In this document: positions 43,762 through 51,648 of the stretch, one piece after another | Layout of the letters: every line of letters starts with the position of its first letter | Numbering within the stretch: the stretch's first letter is position 1 | Assembly (NCBI RefSeq): GCF_028023555.1 | Contig: NZ_JAQIOY010000003.1 | Span: 62,001-126,000 of the forward strand | Direction: 5' to 3' | From: Thalassococcus_A lentus | Lineage (GTDB): Bacteria > Pseudomonadota > Alphaproteobacteria > Rhodobacterales > Rhodobacteraceae | DNA: 64,000 nt | Notes under the pieces: generated by a model | Told to the model about the DNA's origin: nothing | What the model saw: the letters and a program-made list of their open reading frames with translations, nothing else | Database searches by the model: none | Translations under genes and position numbers: made by a program

Positions 43762-44441
43762 CAGTCGACACGCTTTTGAAACGTCTGGGCCGCGTCGCGG
43801 TTTGGACCGTCGCGCTTGTTGTTCCTGCTGCGGGTACTGGGCATGCTATGGGCATCGTCCAATCGCCTGGCACGCAGGATGTCTGGCGTGATGTGCGCCG
43901 CGAATTGAGCGCAGATCAGAACACAGACGGTTTTTCCACTGGACTGCGTCAGGTGTTGGAACGTGTCGCGCCTGGTTCTGACAACAGCCATCTCATGGCC
44001 CTGAGCTATTCGGTCGCAAAACCTGCTGAGATTGATGCTCTGGATGAGTTCTGGACCCGGCATATGGCCAACAATGCGGATCAGGCCGGTTTCAGCACGA
44101 TGCTGGATGTTCGCTCCCGCGTTCTTGGTATGCAGACCATGGATCGTCAGACCTATCTGAAAGATTGGCTCTATCTGGCCAAAGGCGGTGCCTATGAATG
44201 CGGCGGCAATTGCGGAAATGGCAATGGCAACGGCGGTGGCAATGGCAACGGCGGCGGCAATGGCAACGGCGGTGGCAATGGCAACGGCGGCGGCAATGGC
44301 AACGGCGGCGGCAATGGCAACGGCGGCGGCAATGGCAACGGCGGCGGCAATGGCAACGGCAATGGCGGTGGAAACAACGGCAATGGCGTTGGCAATGGCG
44401 GCGGAAACGGGACTGGCAACGAAGGCGGTGGGAATGGCTGA
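43758..44441 (+). CDS. Exported protein with Gly/Asn-only repetitive C-terminal tail
   Basis: A 227-residue protein starting in the ATGA overlap with the upstream gene. An N-terminal signal segment (about 30 residues, ending TGHA) precedes a helical domain of about 120 residues. The last 75 residues are almost entirely Gly and Asn, built on a six-residue unit N-G-G-G-N-G. Two cysteines (CGGNC) mark the junction at about residues 150-154. The spacing is not the RTX GGxGxD nonapeptide. Such tails are usually flexible, extracellular or adhesive. Function unknown. Confidence 0.78.
   Translation: MTVDTLLKRLGRVAVWTVALVVPAAGTGHAMGIVQSPGTQDVWRDVRRELSADQNTDGFSTGLRQVLERVAPGSDNSHLMALSYSVAKPAEIDALDEFWTRHMANNADQAGFSTMLDVRSRVLGMQTMDRQTYLKDWLYLAKGGAYECGGNCGNGNGNGGGNGNGGGNGNGGGNGNGGGNGNGGGNGNGGGNGNGGGNGNGNGGGNNGNGVGNGGGNGTGNEGGGNG
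44229..44354 (+). repeat. Seven tandem copies of an 18-bp repeat
   Basis: Seven consecutive copies of AACGGCGGYGGCAATGGC, differing only by C/T at the ninth base, encode NGGGNG in frame. Degenerate copies continue to about 44437. The unit is a multiple of three, so slippage changes tail length without a frameshift. Confidence 0.95.
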
Positions 44442-44520
44442 TATGCCTTCCTGACCGCACGAAGCCCCATATCAAAGTTACTAAAGAAAGTTATTTTTCA
44501 ACCAGTTAATAGAAACCTGA

Positions 44521-46284
44521 ATGCAAATGGCGAAACCCAAAATGAATGTCAAAACAGATATTTGCACGGTGAACGCTTTGCTCGAACAAGGCCATCCACG
44601 GATGGTCGGACAAGAGGATCTGCGCAGGGTTTCATCGGTTGCGTCGGAGCTGGCTAGTGGCTCGACGATACTAGAGATGGGCCCTTGGCTCGGCTTTCTG
44701 AGTGTTGAGCTGGCGCGACATGGTGATCTTCACGTTGTCGATAATTTCGTCTGGACCAAAGATCACGCCCGTCGCGTACCGGGATTTATCGAGATTGGGG
44801 ATAGCTTCAAACCTCTTTTCGAGGACATCATGGCACGCACCGAAGGGGTGCCAACTGTTCACGAAAGCGATTTTGGTGACTTTGAGTGGGACGGTCCGCA
44901 AATCGACCTGTTGGTTGTCGATTCCCCGAAAAACCCAAAGGCCCTTTTCGAATGCCTTAGCAGCGTTATCGAGGCATTGGTGCCCGGCGCGCGCGTCTTG
45001 ATCAAAAACGGTCTGAACCCAAAACAGCACCAGATGATGGGCTACATCGACCGGCTGATCCGGCTAGGTTTGTTCGACTTTGACCAGGACAACGATTTTC
45101 AGCGCTGCAACATCGCCACACTCACTGTCAAAGCGGCACCCGGCGCACGCAGTGGCATTCTTTCCGATGCGCTACGGTCCGAACCGATGTCGCAGGAGAG
45201 TGCAGACCCTGCGCCGCACTTCTTTGCAGTGGTTCAGATGAGCCAACAGGTTCAGACTGGGCAATGGTCCAAGGCCTACGAAACGCTGGAGGCGACTGCG
45301 GCGAACCCGGAAATGCTACGGCTGTGGGAAGAGCTCGAAGTCACCCTGTCTTCTGACGTTCCCCCCATGGAACTGGCGATATTCTCTGAGATCGTGAAGC
45401 TCCATCATGACCCTTCCGAGAACCTCATGTCGGCTGAAGATGACCTCAGAACGCCAATTGGTGCGGCGCGTGCGTTTTGGATCAACAACGCCGGGCAGGA
45501 ATGGCGGGCGCGGTCTATTGCGCCTGCTGTGATCGCTCAAGCCAGCGCGTTTGGCTACATGGACTGGCCGCGTGAGATCGGGAATATGCTGCCGGGCCGC
45601 GATGTTCTGGACGTTGGCTGCGGCTCCGGACTTCATGGCATCGGATATCTGTGCCTGGGGGCCAACACGTTTCTTGGTGTTGACCCTTCACTGCGGCTGG
45701 ATCGGGACAGGGTCAAGAACCTTGCCGCCAAACGTCGCGAAGCCTTTGGCTGGACACCCGAGCAAATCGCAGAACAGATCGAACCCTGGGCGGTTGTTCC
45801 GTCTATTCTTCAGGATGTTGAAAACGATAGAACGTTCGATCTGGCGGTGCTGAACGACTGCCTGTCCCAATCCGACGATGTGGATGGTCTTCTTGCCGCT
45901 GTGGCAAAGCGGCTGCGGGCAGGGGGGCAGATTGTTCTGCGTCACAAGAATTTCTATTGCTGGAACGGACACCGTCAGGCCCCGAAAACCATCGATGCCA
46001 TTGATGTGAATGATCCCGATCAGGCCAATCTGATCGATTGGAAACACCTGTCCTGGGACGCACCAGAGGATCATTACACCAGACGTGTCTTGAACCGAGT
46101 TCGGCTCGATACACTCATGCAGTCCGTTGAACGCTACTTTGATCTGGATGTGGTCGAAGAAAAACCTGCTACGGCGGCCATTGGGCACGACCGACTGACA
46201 CCTGAAATCATGGCACAGCACCCTGAGCTTTCGGAACGGGATTTTCTCGTTCAAAGCCTTTCATGCATAGCCACGGTAAAATGA
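44521..46284 (+). CDS. Protein with two methyltransferase-like domains
   Basis: A 587-residue protein. The N-terminal domain (about 45-205) has a Rossmann-like pattern with ILEMGPWLGFLSVELA in place of motif I and LLVVDSPKNPKALFECL. A linker follows, and the second domain (about 350-575) is a standard class I SAM methyltransferase with DVLDVGCGSGLHGIGYL at 361-377 and LRAGGQIVLRHKNFY. The start is uncertain among ATGs at 44521, 44527 and 44542; none has a strong ribosome site. It ends in an ATGA overlap with an upstream ATG of the next frame. It probably modifies a sugar or peptide made by this locus. Confidence 0.75.
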   Translation: MQMAKPKMNVKTDICTVNALLEQGHPRMVGQEDLRRVSSVASELASGSTILEMGPWLGFLSVELARHGDLHVVDNFVWTKDHARRVPGFIEIGDSFKPLFEDIMARTEGVPTVHESDFGDFEWDGPQIDLLVVDSPKNPKALFECLSSVIEALVPGARVLIKNGLNPKQHQMMGYIDRLIRLGLFDFDQDNDFQRCNIATLTVKAAPGARSGILSDALRSEPMSQESADPAPHFFAVVQMSQQVQTGQWSKAYETLEATAANPEMLRLWEELEVTLSSDVPPMELAIFSEIVKLHHDPSENLMSAEDDLRTPIGAARAFWINNAGQEWRARSIAPAVIAQASAFGYMDWPREIGNMLPGRDVLDVGCGSGLHGIGYLCLGANTFLGVDPSLRLDRDRVKNLAAKRREAFGWTPEQIAEQIEPWAVVPSILQDVENDRTFDLAVLNDCLSQSDDVDGLLAAVAKRLRAGGQIVLRHKNFYCWNGHRQAPKTIDAIDVNDPDQANLIDWKHLSWDAPEDHYTRRVLNRVRLDTLMQSVERYFDLDVVEEKPATAAIGHDRLTPEIMAQHPELSERDFLVQSLSCIATVK

Positions 46285-46292
46285 GGACTCCG

Positions 46293-47846
46293 ATGACTGG
46301 AAAGAAATTTTGCCTTTTGCAAATTCGTCGCCCCGCTTTGGGGTTGGCGCACTGTTTCGCCGCAGCTTTGACCTGTTTGCTTTTGATCAGCAGCACCGGC
46401 AGCGCAGAATCTGCGACGATGTCGAAGGAAGTCACGCGGCTCTACAAACAGACAGAAGAAATCCGCAAAGCGGCACGCACCCAAGACGATATGAAGGAAG
46501 TCATCTCGGTCTATCAACGGCTGGCCGAACAGGGCCACGCGCGTTCCGCGTTTCGTCTGGGCAACATCTATTTCCGTGGCACGCTCGTGGATCGCGAACC
46601 AGAACTGGGATTGCAGTACTATGAAAGTGCCGCGACCATGGGGTTTGATCCGGCGTGGCGTTATCTGGGAGTTGCATTGCTCTCGGAAGAACGCGGTGAA
46701 GAGGCGTTTGAAGCGCTTGATAAAGCTTCGGAGGCCGGAATTACAGGGTTTGAACTGATTTTCGCCAAGTCGCATCTGCGGCGGAAATTTGGACGCTATT
46801 CTGACCCTGAAGAGGGGCTGACGCTGTTGAAGGCCATTGCAAAGGGCGGCGATGTCAAACCAAAGATCGAACTGGCCAAAGTCTATTCGGATCCTCGCAC
46901 TGGTTTCGCTAACTATGAAAGCGCCTTTGATGTGCTAAAACCCCTTGCCGACTCTGGTGAACCGGCGGCTTTGCAACGTGTGGCCAAGCTCTATCAATCC
47001 GGACTGGGCGTAAGGCGGAGTTATCCCAAAGCCAGCGACTACTATTTCCAAGCGGCAGAAGCCGGTCAGTCAGATGCGCTTCTGGGCGCAGCCGAAATGG
47101 AAGTCCGGCGCGGCAAGCCTTCAAATGGGCGAACCACTTTGGAACGTGCAATTGAAACCGGAGTAGAAGGCGCTGATCTTCAGCTGGCCAATGGTCATAT
47201 CCGCGGCATGCTTGGTAGCAAGTCTGACCGATCATTGGGTGTGTCCATGATCAAAGAGGGCGTCGAAAAAGGTGACCCTCGATACATCGCGCTGGCGCTC
47301 AATCTGCGTGCGGACAACTTCAAACTGGGCTTTGATTCAAAGGCGCTACTTGAAAAGCTGGAGCCATCCGCCAACTCAGGCAATGCCTCTGCCGCAGCCT
47401 CGCTTTTGCGGTTTGTCCGGCAAAAACCGCGCTTGTCTGGCAACTATGCCTCACAACGTGAGGCGTTGATCAACCGATATGCCGATACTCTCAGCGAAGC
47501 GACCTTGGCCGAGGAAAAAGCGCGGTTCATCATCGACACACAGAGCACACGGGCTGCGCGTGCGGCCCTATCGAAAATGCTGAGCGAAGCGTCGGCCGAT
47601 GAATACTATGATTTGATGGTTGGTGTCTCGCGGGCTGACAAGAACGTTTACACCTACCTGATCCAGTCTGAACTGGCCCAGCTTGGTGCATATTCGGGCA
47701 AAAAGAACGGCAGACTTACCAAGAAGACACTGAATTCGGTTGTTCGGTTCTGCCGGGATTCCGGTTTCCGGGATGAATGCCAGCATGGCCCGTTGCGCGG
47801 GTCTGCGGTGCGTATGGTGTCTGCCGCTTTGGCCAAACGTCAGTGA
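46293..47846 (+). CDS. Exported Sel1-repeat protein with peptidoglycan-binding-like C-terminus
   Basis: A 517-residue protein with a Sec signal peptide (cleavage near GSAES; no lipobox). Sel1-like repeats cover about residues 80-360, with units such as GHARSAFRLGNIYFRGTLVDREPELGLQYYESAA in pieces and AALQRVAKLYQSGLGV. Near 452-490, YLIQSELAQLGAYSGKKNGRL followed by T-x3-LNSVVRF resembles a PG_binding_1 unit. The layout recalls AlgK-type periplasmic scaffolds of polysaccharide export, but it is not a lipoprotein. The ATG at 46293 with GAGG six bases upstream was preferred to 46281 and 46263. Confidence 0.75.
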   Translation: MTGKKFCLLQIRRPALGLAHCFAAALTCLLLISSTGSAESATMSKEVTRLYKQTEEIRKAARTQDDMKEVISVYQRLAEQGHARSAFRLGNIYFRGTLVDREPELGLQYYESAATMGFDPAWRYLGVALLSEERGEEAFEALDKASEAGITGFELIFAKSHLRRKFGRYSDPEEGLTLLKAIAKGGDVKPKIELAKVYSDPRTGFANYESAFDVLKPLADSGEPAALQRVAKLYQSGLGVRRSYPKASDYYFQAAEAGQSDALLGAAEMEVRRGKPSNGRTTLERAIETGVEGADLQLANGHIRGMLGSKSDRSLGVSMIKEGVEKGDPRYIALALNLRADNFKLGFDSKALLEKLEPSANSGNASAAASLLRFVRQKPRLSGNYASQREALINRYADTLSEATLAEEKARFIIDTQSTRAARAALSKMLSEASADEYYDLMVGVSRADKNVYTYLIQSELAQLGAYSGKKNGRLTKKTLNSVVRFCRDSGFRDECQHGPLRGSAVRMVSAALAKRQ

Positions 47847-47933
47847 TTGGAAACACCGATTGGAAAATCGGACTGCGGGAAACAAACAGATCGTGCTAGG
47901 CTCTATGACAACAGAAGTGGGAGTAAACCGCTC

Positions 47934-48881
47934 ATGAAATTTACCATCACTCCAATCGGGTCGTGCCGGATTGTAGATCCGCTGCGCCGGGCTCGATCTG
48001 GCTACGGGTTTGAGCTGTCGCGAAACCGCAGTTTCGGATTTACGCACACCTCACCCGAGGCTGTTCAGCAGTTAAAGTTCATGCGCGGTGAATTGGATAT
48101 TCCAGAAGCGCTGTGGCCCTACGTGTCCAACAACGATCGCTCCGATGTTCTGGCGCAGGCACCCAAGAGCGGTGACATCCATGTGGTCGAGCTGTCGTCT
48201 GAAAAGATCCTCAGCATGAATGGCGTTTACCTGCAGCTCAATTATCTGCGGACGCAGTTCGTGCCGTTCTTTGCAGATGGTAAAAGAAAGAACGCTTATT
48301 GGAAGGCGATCGAAAAGGGCACGCAGGAAGATATTGACGCGCTTCTGGCGGAACACTGGTCCGAAACGGACGAACAAAAAGCAGATTGCGCGGTTCTAAG
48401 GAATATCCGTCTGCGCCGAGCAGACGAGGAACAAACCCGCGCGGATATTCGATATTTGAAGGAAGCGCTGCCCTTTGTTGTTTTTGTTACCCACGTGAAT
48501 GCGATCGATTCCGGAGGAACGGTTATCAAGACGCGGGACCGTTACATTCAGATGGTAAAGCGAATTGCCGGGGAAGAAGGTTGCTTGGTCATCGATCCGA
48601 CGGACATGATGCAGCACATGGGTCAGCAAGAAGCTCTGGAGCCGGACCTGAACCACTACACGGACGACTTCAAGGAACGTGTCGTTGAGAACTGGTTCGA
48701 CGCGGCCCTGACACAGGCGTTGACCCAGATGATCCAGTCGCGGGATGACAAGACCGCTCAGGCCATGCTCGAAGCCCACCTCAAGGCGCGAAAAGCTCGG
48801 GGCGATACGGCTAAAAACGCCGGAATGGCACAGTTGGCGGCGGCGTTCCCGGACCTTGGTGCGCTCTCACCGGTGTCCTGA
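47934..48881 (+). CDS. GSCFA/SGNH-like protein
   Basis: A 315-residue soluble protein whose N-terminus (MKFTITPIGSCRIVDPLRR) carries a GSC motif like that of GSCFA-domain proteins, relatives of SGNH hydrolases. PFVVFVTHVNAI in the middle and a late D-x-NHYTDDFKERV stretch could be block III and the D-x-x-H of block V. If so it would be an esterase or acyltransferase-like enzyme acting on a glycan. The ATG at 47934 follows GGGAG; the frame is open to 47847. It is last in the plus-strand operon, before a bidirectional terminator. Confidence 0.65.
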   Translation: MKFTITPIGSCRIVDPLRRARSGYGFELSRNRSFGFTHTSPEAVQQLKFMRGELDIPEALWPYVSNNDRSDVLAQAPKSGDIHVVELSSEKILSMNGVYLQLNYLRTQFVPFFADGKRKNAYWKAIEKGTQEDIDALLAEHWSETDEQKADCAVLRNIRLRRADEEQTRADIRYLKEALPFVVFVTHVNAIDSGGTVIKTRDRYIQMVKRIAGEEGCLVIDPTDMMQHMGQQEALEPDLNHYTDDFKERVVENWFDAALTQALTQMIQSRDDKTAQAMLEAHLKARKARGDTAKNAGMAQLAAAFPDLGALSPVS

Positions 48882-48931
48882 CGCACGATTGGTCGTCATC
48901 GTTCAATCAGTCCGCACATACGCTGATGGTA

Positions 48932-48973
48932 CAAAAAAGCCCGGGTTCTGAAGCCAGAACCCGGGCAATTTTT
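48932..48973. terminator. Bidirectional terminator between GSCFA-like gene and substrate-binding protein gene
   Basis: A perfect 12-bp stem GCCCGGGTTCTG / CAGAACCCGGGC with a four-base loop has AAAAAA on the left and TTTTTT on the right. Confidence 0.92.
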
Positions 48974-48990
48974 TAGAGCTTGGCCTACTG

Positions 48991-50460
48991 CTACTCGGTC
49001 CAGCGAACGCCGGTCAGGTCAGTCGCCTGTGTCGGGGCGTTCTTCCACAAGCCTTCGATGCGTGCATCGGCCACCGTTGGGGTTGCCAGCTGGAACAGGT
49101 ACCCGTTGACGTAATCCTGCGCGATGGTTGTCTGAGCCGTCGCCAACAGTTCAGAACGCTTGGCCGGATCCGTGGTGCCTGTGAGTTCGGTCATCAAAGC
49201 CTGAAAATCCGGGTTGTCATACTGGAAGTAATAGTCCGGACGGGCATAGATCCCGATGTCGAAGGGTTCGGTATGGCTGACAATTGTCAGGCCGTAGTCC
49301 TTGCCGCGGAATACCTCTTCGAGCCAGACAGGCCATTCCACATTGCTGATCTCGGTCTTGATGCCAACGGCTGCCAGCTGGGCCGCAATGATTTCACCGC
49401 CACGACGTGCGTAGGATGGCGGAGGCAGCTTGAGCGTGGTCGTGAAACCATCAGGGAAGCCAGCTTCGGCCAGCAGGGCCTTTGCTTTGGTCGGATCATA
49501 ATTCGAGCCCGCAGTCAGATCGACATAGTCGGGATTGTGCGGTGCAAAATGCGTGCCGATTGGCGTGCCCAGCCCAAACATCGCGCCGTCAATGATATCC
49601 TGACGATTGATGGCATGGGCAATGGCCTGACGGACCATGACATTGTCCAGAGGCGGCATTTTGTTGTTTGTGCTCAGGATTGTCTCGCCTTCCGTGCTGC
49701 CAACCAGCACCTGAAACCGGGGGTCGGCTTCGAACTGGGGCAGGTTTTCAGGCGCCGGATAGCCGGCAAAGGCGTCGATGTCCTGTGCCATCATGGCGGC
49801 AAAGGCTGCGGTGGGATCCGAAATGAACTTGAAGGTCGCATCGGTCAGGGCCGGTTTGTCGCCCCAATACGCGTCATTTTGGGTCAGCATGATGCTGTCG
49901 CCTTGCTTCCATTCAACAAACTTGAACGGGCCCGTGCCAATCGGAGTTTGCTTGATACCTTCGATGGATTCAGGTGCAACGATGATGGCGTCGCCCCAAG
50001 CCATGTTGAACAGAAAGTTCCCGTTGGCCTGAGACAGCGTGACTTGCACGGTTGTCGCGTCCACAACGGTTACATCCGCGATTTCGGCAAACAGCGCTTT
50101 TTGCGCGTTGGCGCTGTCTTCGGCGAGAGCGCGATCAAGCGAGAATTTAACGTCCTCTGCATCCATTGCGGTGCCGTCATGGAAGGTCACACCAGCGCGC
50201 AACTTGAACGTATAAGTCAGGCCGTCCTCCGAGATTTCCCAGCTTTCGGCAAGACCGGGCACAACCGCGCCGGTTTCGGTAAAGCGTGTGAGGCCCTCAA
50301 AAACATTGGTGTACAGAACCGAGTCGATGGCGCCTGCCGCGGCCGAGGTCGGATCGAGATGTGGCGGCTCGAGCTGCAGGGCAATGGTCAGATCGGTTTG
50401 CTGCGCAAAGGTGGCAGTGCCCGAGAGCAATAGGGCGGCAAGGCCGAGGCGGATGGTCAT
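48991..50460 (-). CDS. ABC transporter substrate-binding protein, peptide/opine type (SBP_bac_5)
   Basis: A 489-residue family 5 solute-binding protein. It has a Sec signal peptide (cleavage after FAQ), then the family pattern LEPPHLDPTSAAAGA, VFEGLTRFTETGAVVPGLAESWEIS in two parts, KLRAGVTFHDGT and IGTGPFKFVEWKQGD. It would bind peptides, nickel or sugar-derived compounds in the periplasm. There are no permease or ATPase genes on either side, so it is an orphan or acts with a distant system. The ATG at 50460 has AAGGAGG upstream. Confidence 0.9.
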   Translation of the reverse strand: MTIRLGLAALLLSGTATFAQQTDLTIALQLEPPHLDPTSAAAGAIDSVLYTNVFEGLTRFTETGAVVPGLAESWEISEDGLTYTFKLRAGVTFHDGTAMDAEDVKFSLDRALAEDSANAQKALFAEIADVTVVDATTVQVTLSQANGNFLFNMAWGDAIIVAPESIEGIKQTPIGTGPFKFVEWKQGDSIMLTQNDAYWGDKPALTDATFKFISDPTAAFAAMMAQDIDAFAGYPAPENLPQFEADPRFQVLVGSTEGETILSTNNKMPPLDNVMVRQAIAHAINRQDIIDGAMFGLGTPIGTHFAPHNPDYVDLTAGSNYDPTKAKALLAEAGFPDGFTTTLKLPPPSYARRGGEIIAAQLAAVGIKTEISNVEWPVWLEEVFRGKDYGLTIVSHTEPFDIGIYARPDYYFQYDNPDFQALMTELTGTTDPAKRSELLATAQTTIAQDYVNGYLFQLATPTVADARIEGLWKNAPTQATDLTGVRWTE

Positions 50461-50566
50461 GGAGGTTCCTCCTTGGGAAACGGATAGTGATATTCAACAT
50501 CCCGCAAAACCGCCCATGAGTGCAAGGGAAAGGTCGGAGGGCGTGGCGTCACGCCTCTTGTTTGCG

Positions 50567-51514
50567 CTATCGCTCGGCCGCAGCCCGACTGAGCCTGTCA
50601 TTGATCGCAACACCCAATCCCAGATGCGGAATTGGGGACACTCCAATGACCTTTGCGCCAGAGGCGTCCAGACGGATCATGTATTCAAACAGATTGGCGG
50701 CAGCCTCGGTCAAATCGCCTGTGGCCGAGAGGTTCAGATCACAGTCAACAGCACCAAAGCCCAGTCGTGCTTCGCCGGCCTCCCATTCGGTCGCGTTCAG
50801 GCGCACGTGGGCGCGGGGCGCATAATGGGATCGCATCTGTCCGGGCGCTGAAATCGCTTCAGCGTCATGCCGGGCTGCGATTGGTTTGCCCAAAACCGTG
50901 TTCAGTTCGTCTTGTGTTACCCCGCCCGGGCGGAGCAGTGTAGGCTTGCCCGCAAGCCCCAGAATGGTCGATTCCAATCCCACGCTACAGCGCCCGCCAT
51001 CGACGACCGCTTCGATTTTGCCGTTCAACCCGTTCATCACATGGTCGGCAAGGGTTGGGCTGACTTGTCCGGATCTGTTTGCCGAGGGCGCGGCAACAGG
51101 GCCGCCGAATGCGCGCAAAAGCGCGCGCGCAACCGGCGCTTCGGGAATTCTGACTGCCAGTGTGTCCAGGCCGGCCGTGACCAGTTTTGACACTTTGGCT
51201 CCGGGACGAAGTGGTAGCACCAAGGTCAGTGGTCCGGGCCAGAACGCGTCTGCGATCGCTTGCGCTTCGGGTGACCAGACAACCAGCTGTTGGACGTTTT
51301 CGATATCAGCAAGGTGCACAATCAGCGGATTGAATTCCGGGCGTCCCTTGGCTTCGTATATACGTGCAACGGCCGTGTCGTTGCTGGCATCGGCGCCCAG
51401 CCCGTAGACCGTTTCGGTCGGAAAGGCGACCAATGCGCCATCTTGCAGCAACGCGGCGGCCTCAGCCAGCCCTGCAGAATCGGCGTTCAGCTTCTTGGTT
51501 GTCAGAGTTTTCAT
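50567..51514 (-). CDS. tsaC: L-threonylcarbamoyladenylate synthase
   Basis: A 315-residue YrdC/Sua5 protein that makes threonylcarbamoyl-AMP for the t6A37 modification of ANN-reading tRNAs. The YrdC domain includes VAFPTETVYGLGADA, YEAKGRPEFNPLIVHL and VAAPSANRSGQVSPT. A C-terminal Sua5 domain (after about residue 215, with APGQMRSHYAPR) makes it the long form. The ATG at 51514 is chosen over 51535 from the family N-terminus and an AAGAGA site. Confidence 0.93.
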   Translation of the reverse strand: MKTLTTKKLNADSAGLAEAAALLQDGALVAFPTETVYGLGADASNDTAVARIYEAKGRPEFNPLIVHLADIENVQQLVVWSPEAQAIADAFWPGPLTLVLPLRPGAKVSKLVTAGLDTLAVRIPEAPVARALLRAFGGPVAAPSANRSGQVSPTLADHVMNGLNGKIEAVVDGGRCSVGLESTILGLAGKPTLLRPGGVTQDELNTVLGKPIAARHDAEAISAPGQMRSHYAPRAHVRLNATEWEAGEARLGFGAVDCDLNLSATGDLTEAAANLFEYMIRLDASGAKVIGVSPIPHLGLGVAINDRLSRAAAER

Positions 51515-51648
51515 TGCTATCTCTTTGCCACCCAACGCGAAGTCGTGACGCGGCGTTTGAGTTGAAGGCCACGTAGGAGGCTTTACCCTAAGTCCCGGTG
51601 CCTCTAGCTACTAAAGCCGTGGCACATTGCCAACCCAAGAGGATTATC

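Noticed and set aside
44229..44354. CRISPR array
   Set aside because: Repeats are contiguous with no spacers and lie in frame inside a coding region.
44213..44437. RTX calcium-binding repeats
   Set aside because: The unit is six residues without aspartate, not the GGxGxDxUx nonapeptide.
44192..44470. Proline/leucine-rich and His/Arg-rich frames antisense to the GN repeat
   Set aside because: They arise because the repeat unit is open in all frames; no start signals.
49273..50433. 386-codon plus-strand frame across the solute-binding protein gene
   Set aside because: Shadow of a gene with signal peptide and full family pattern.
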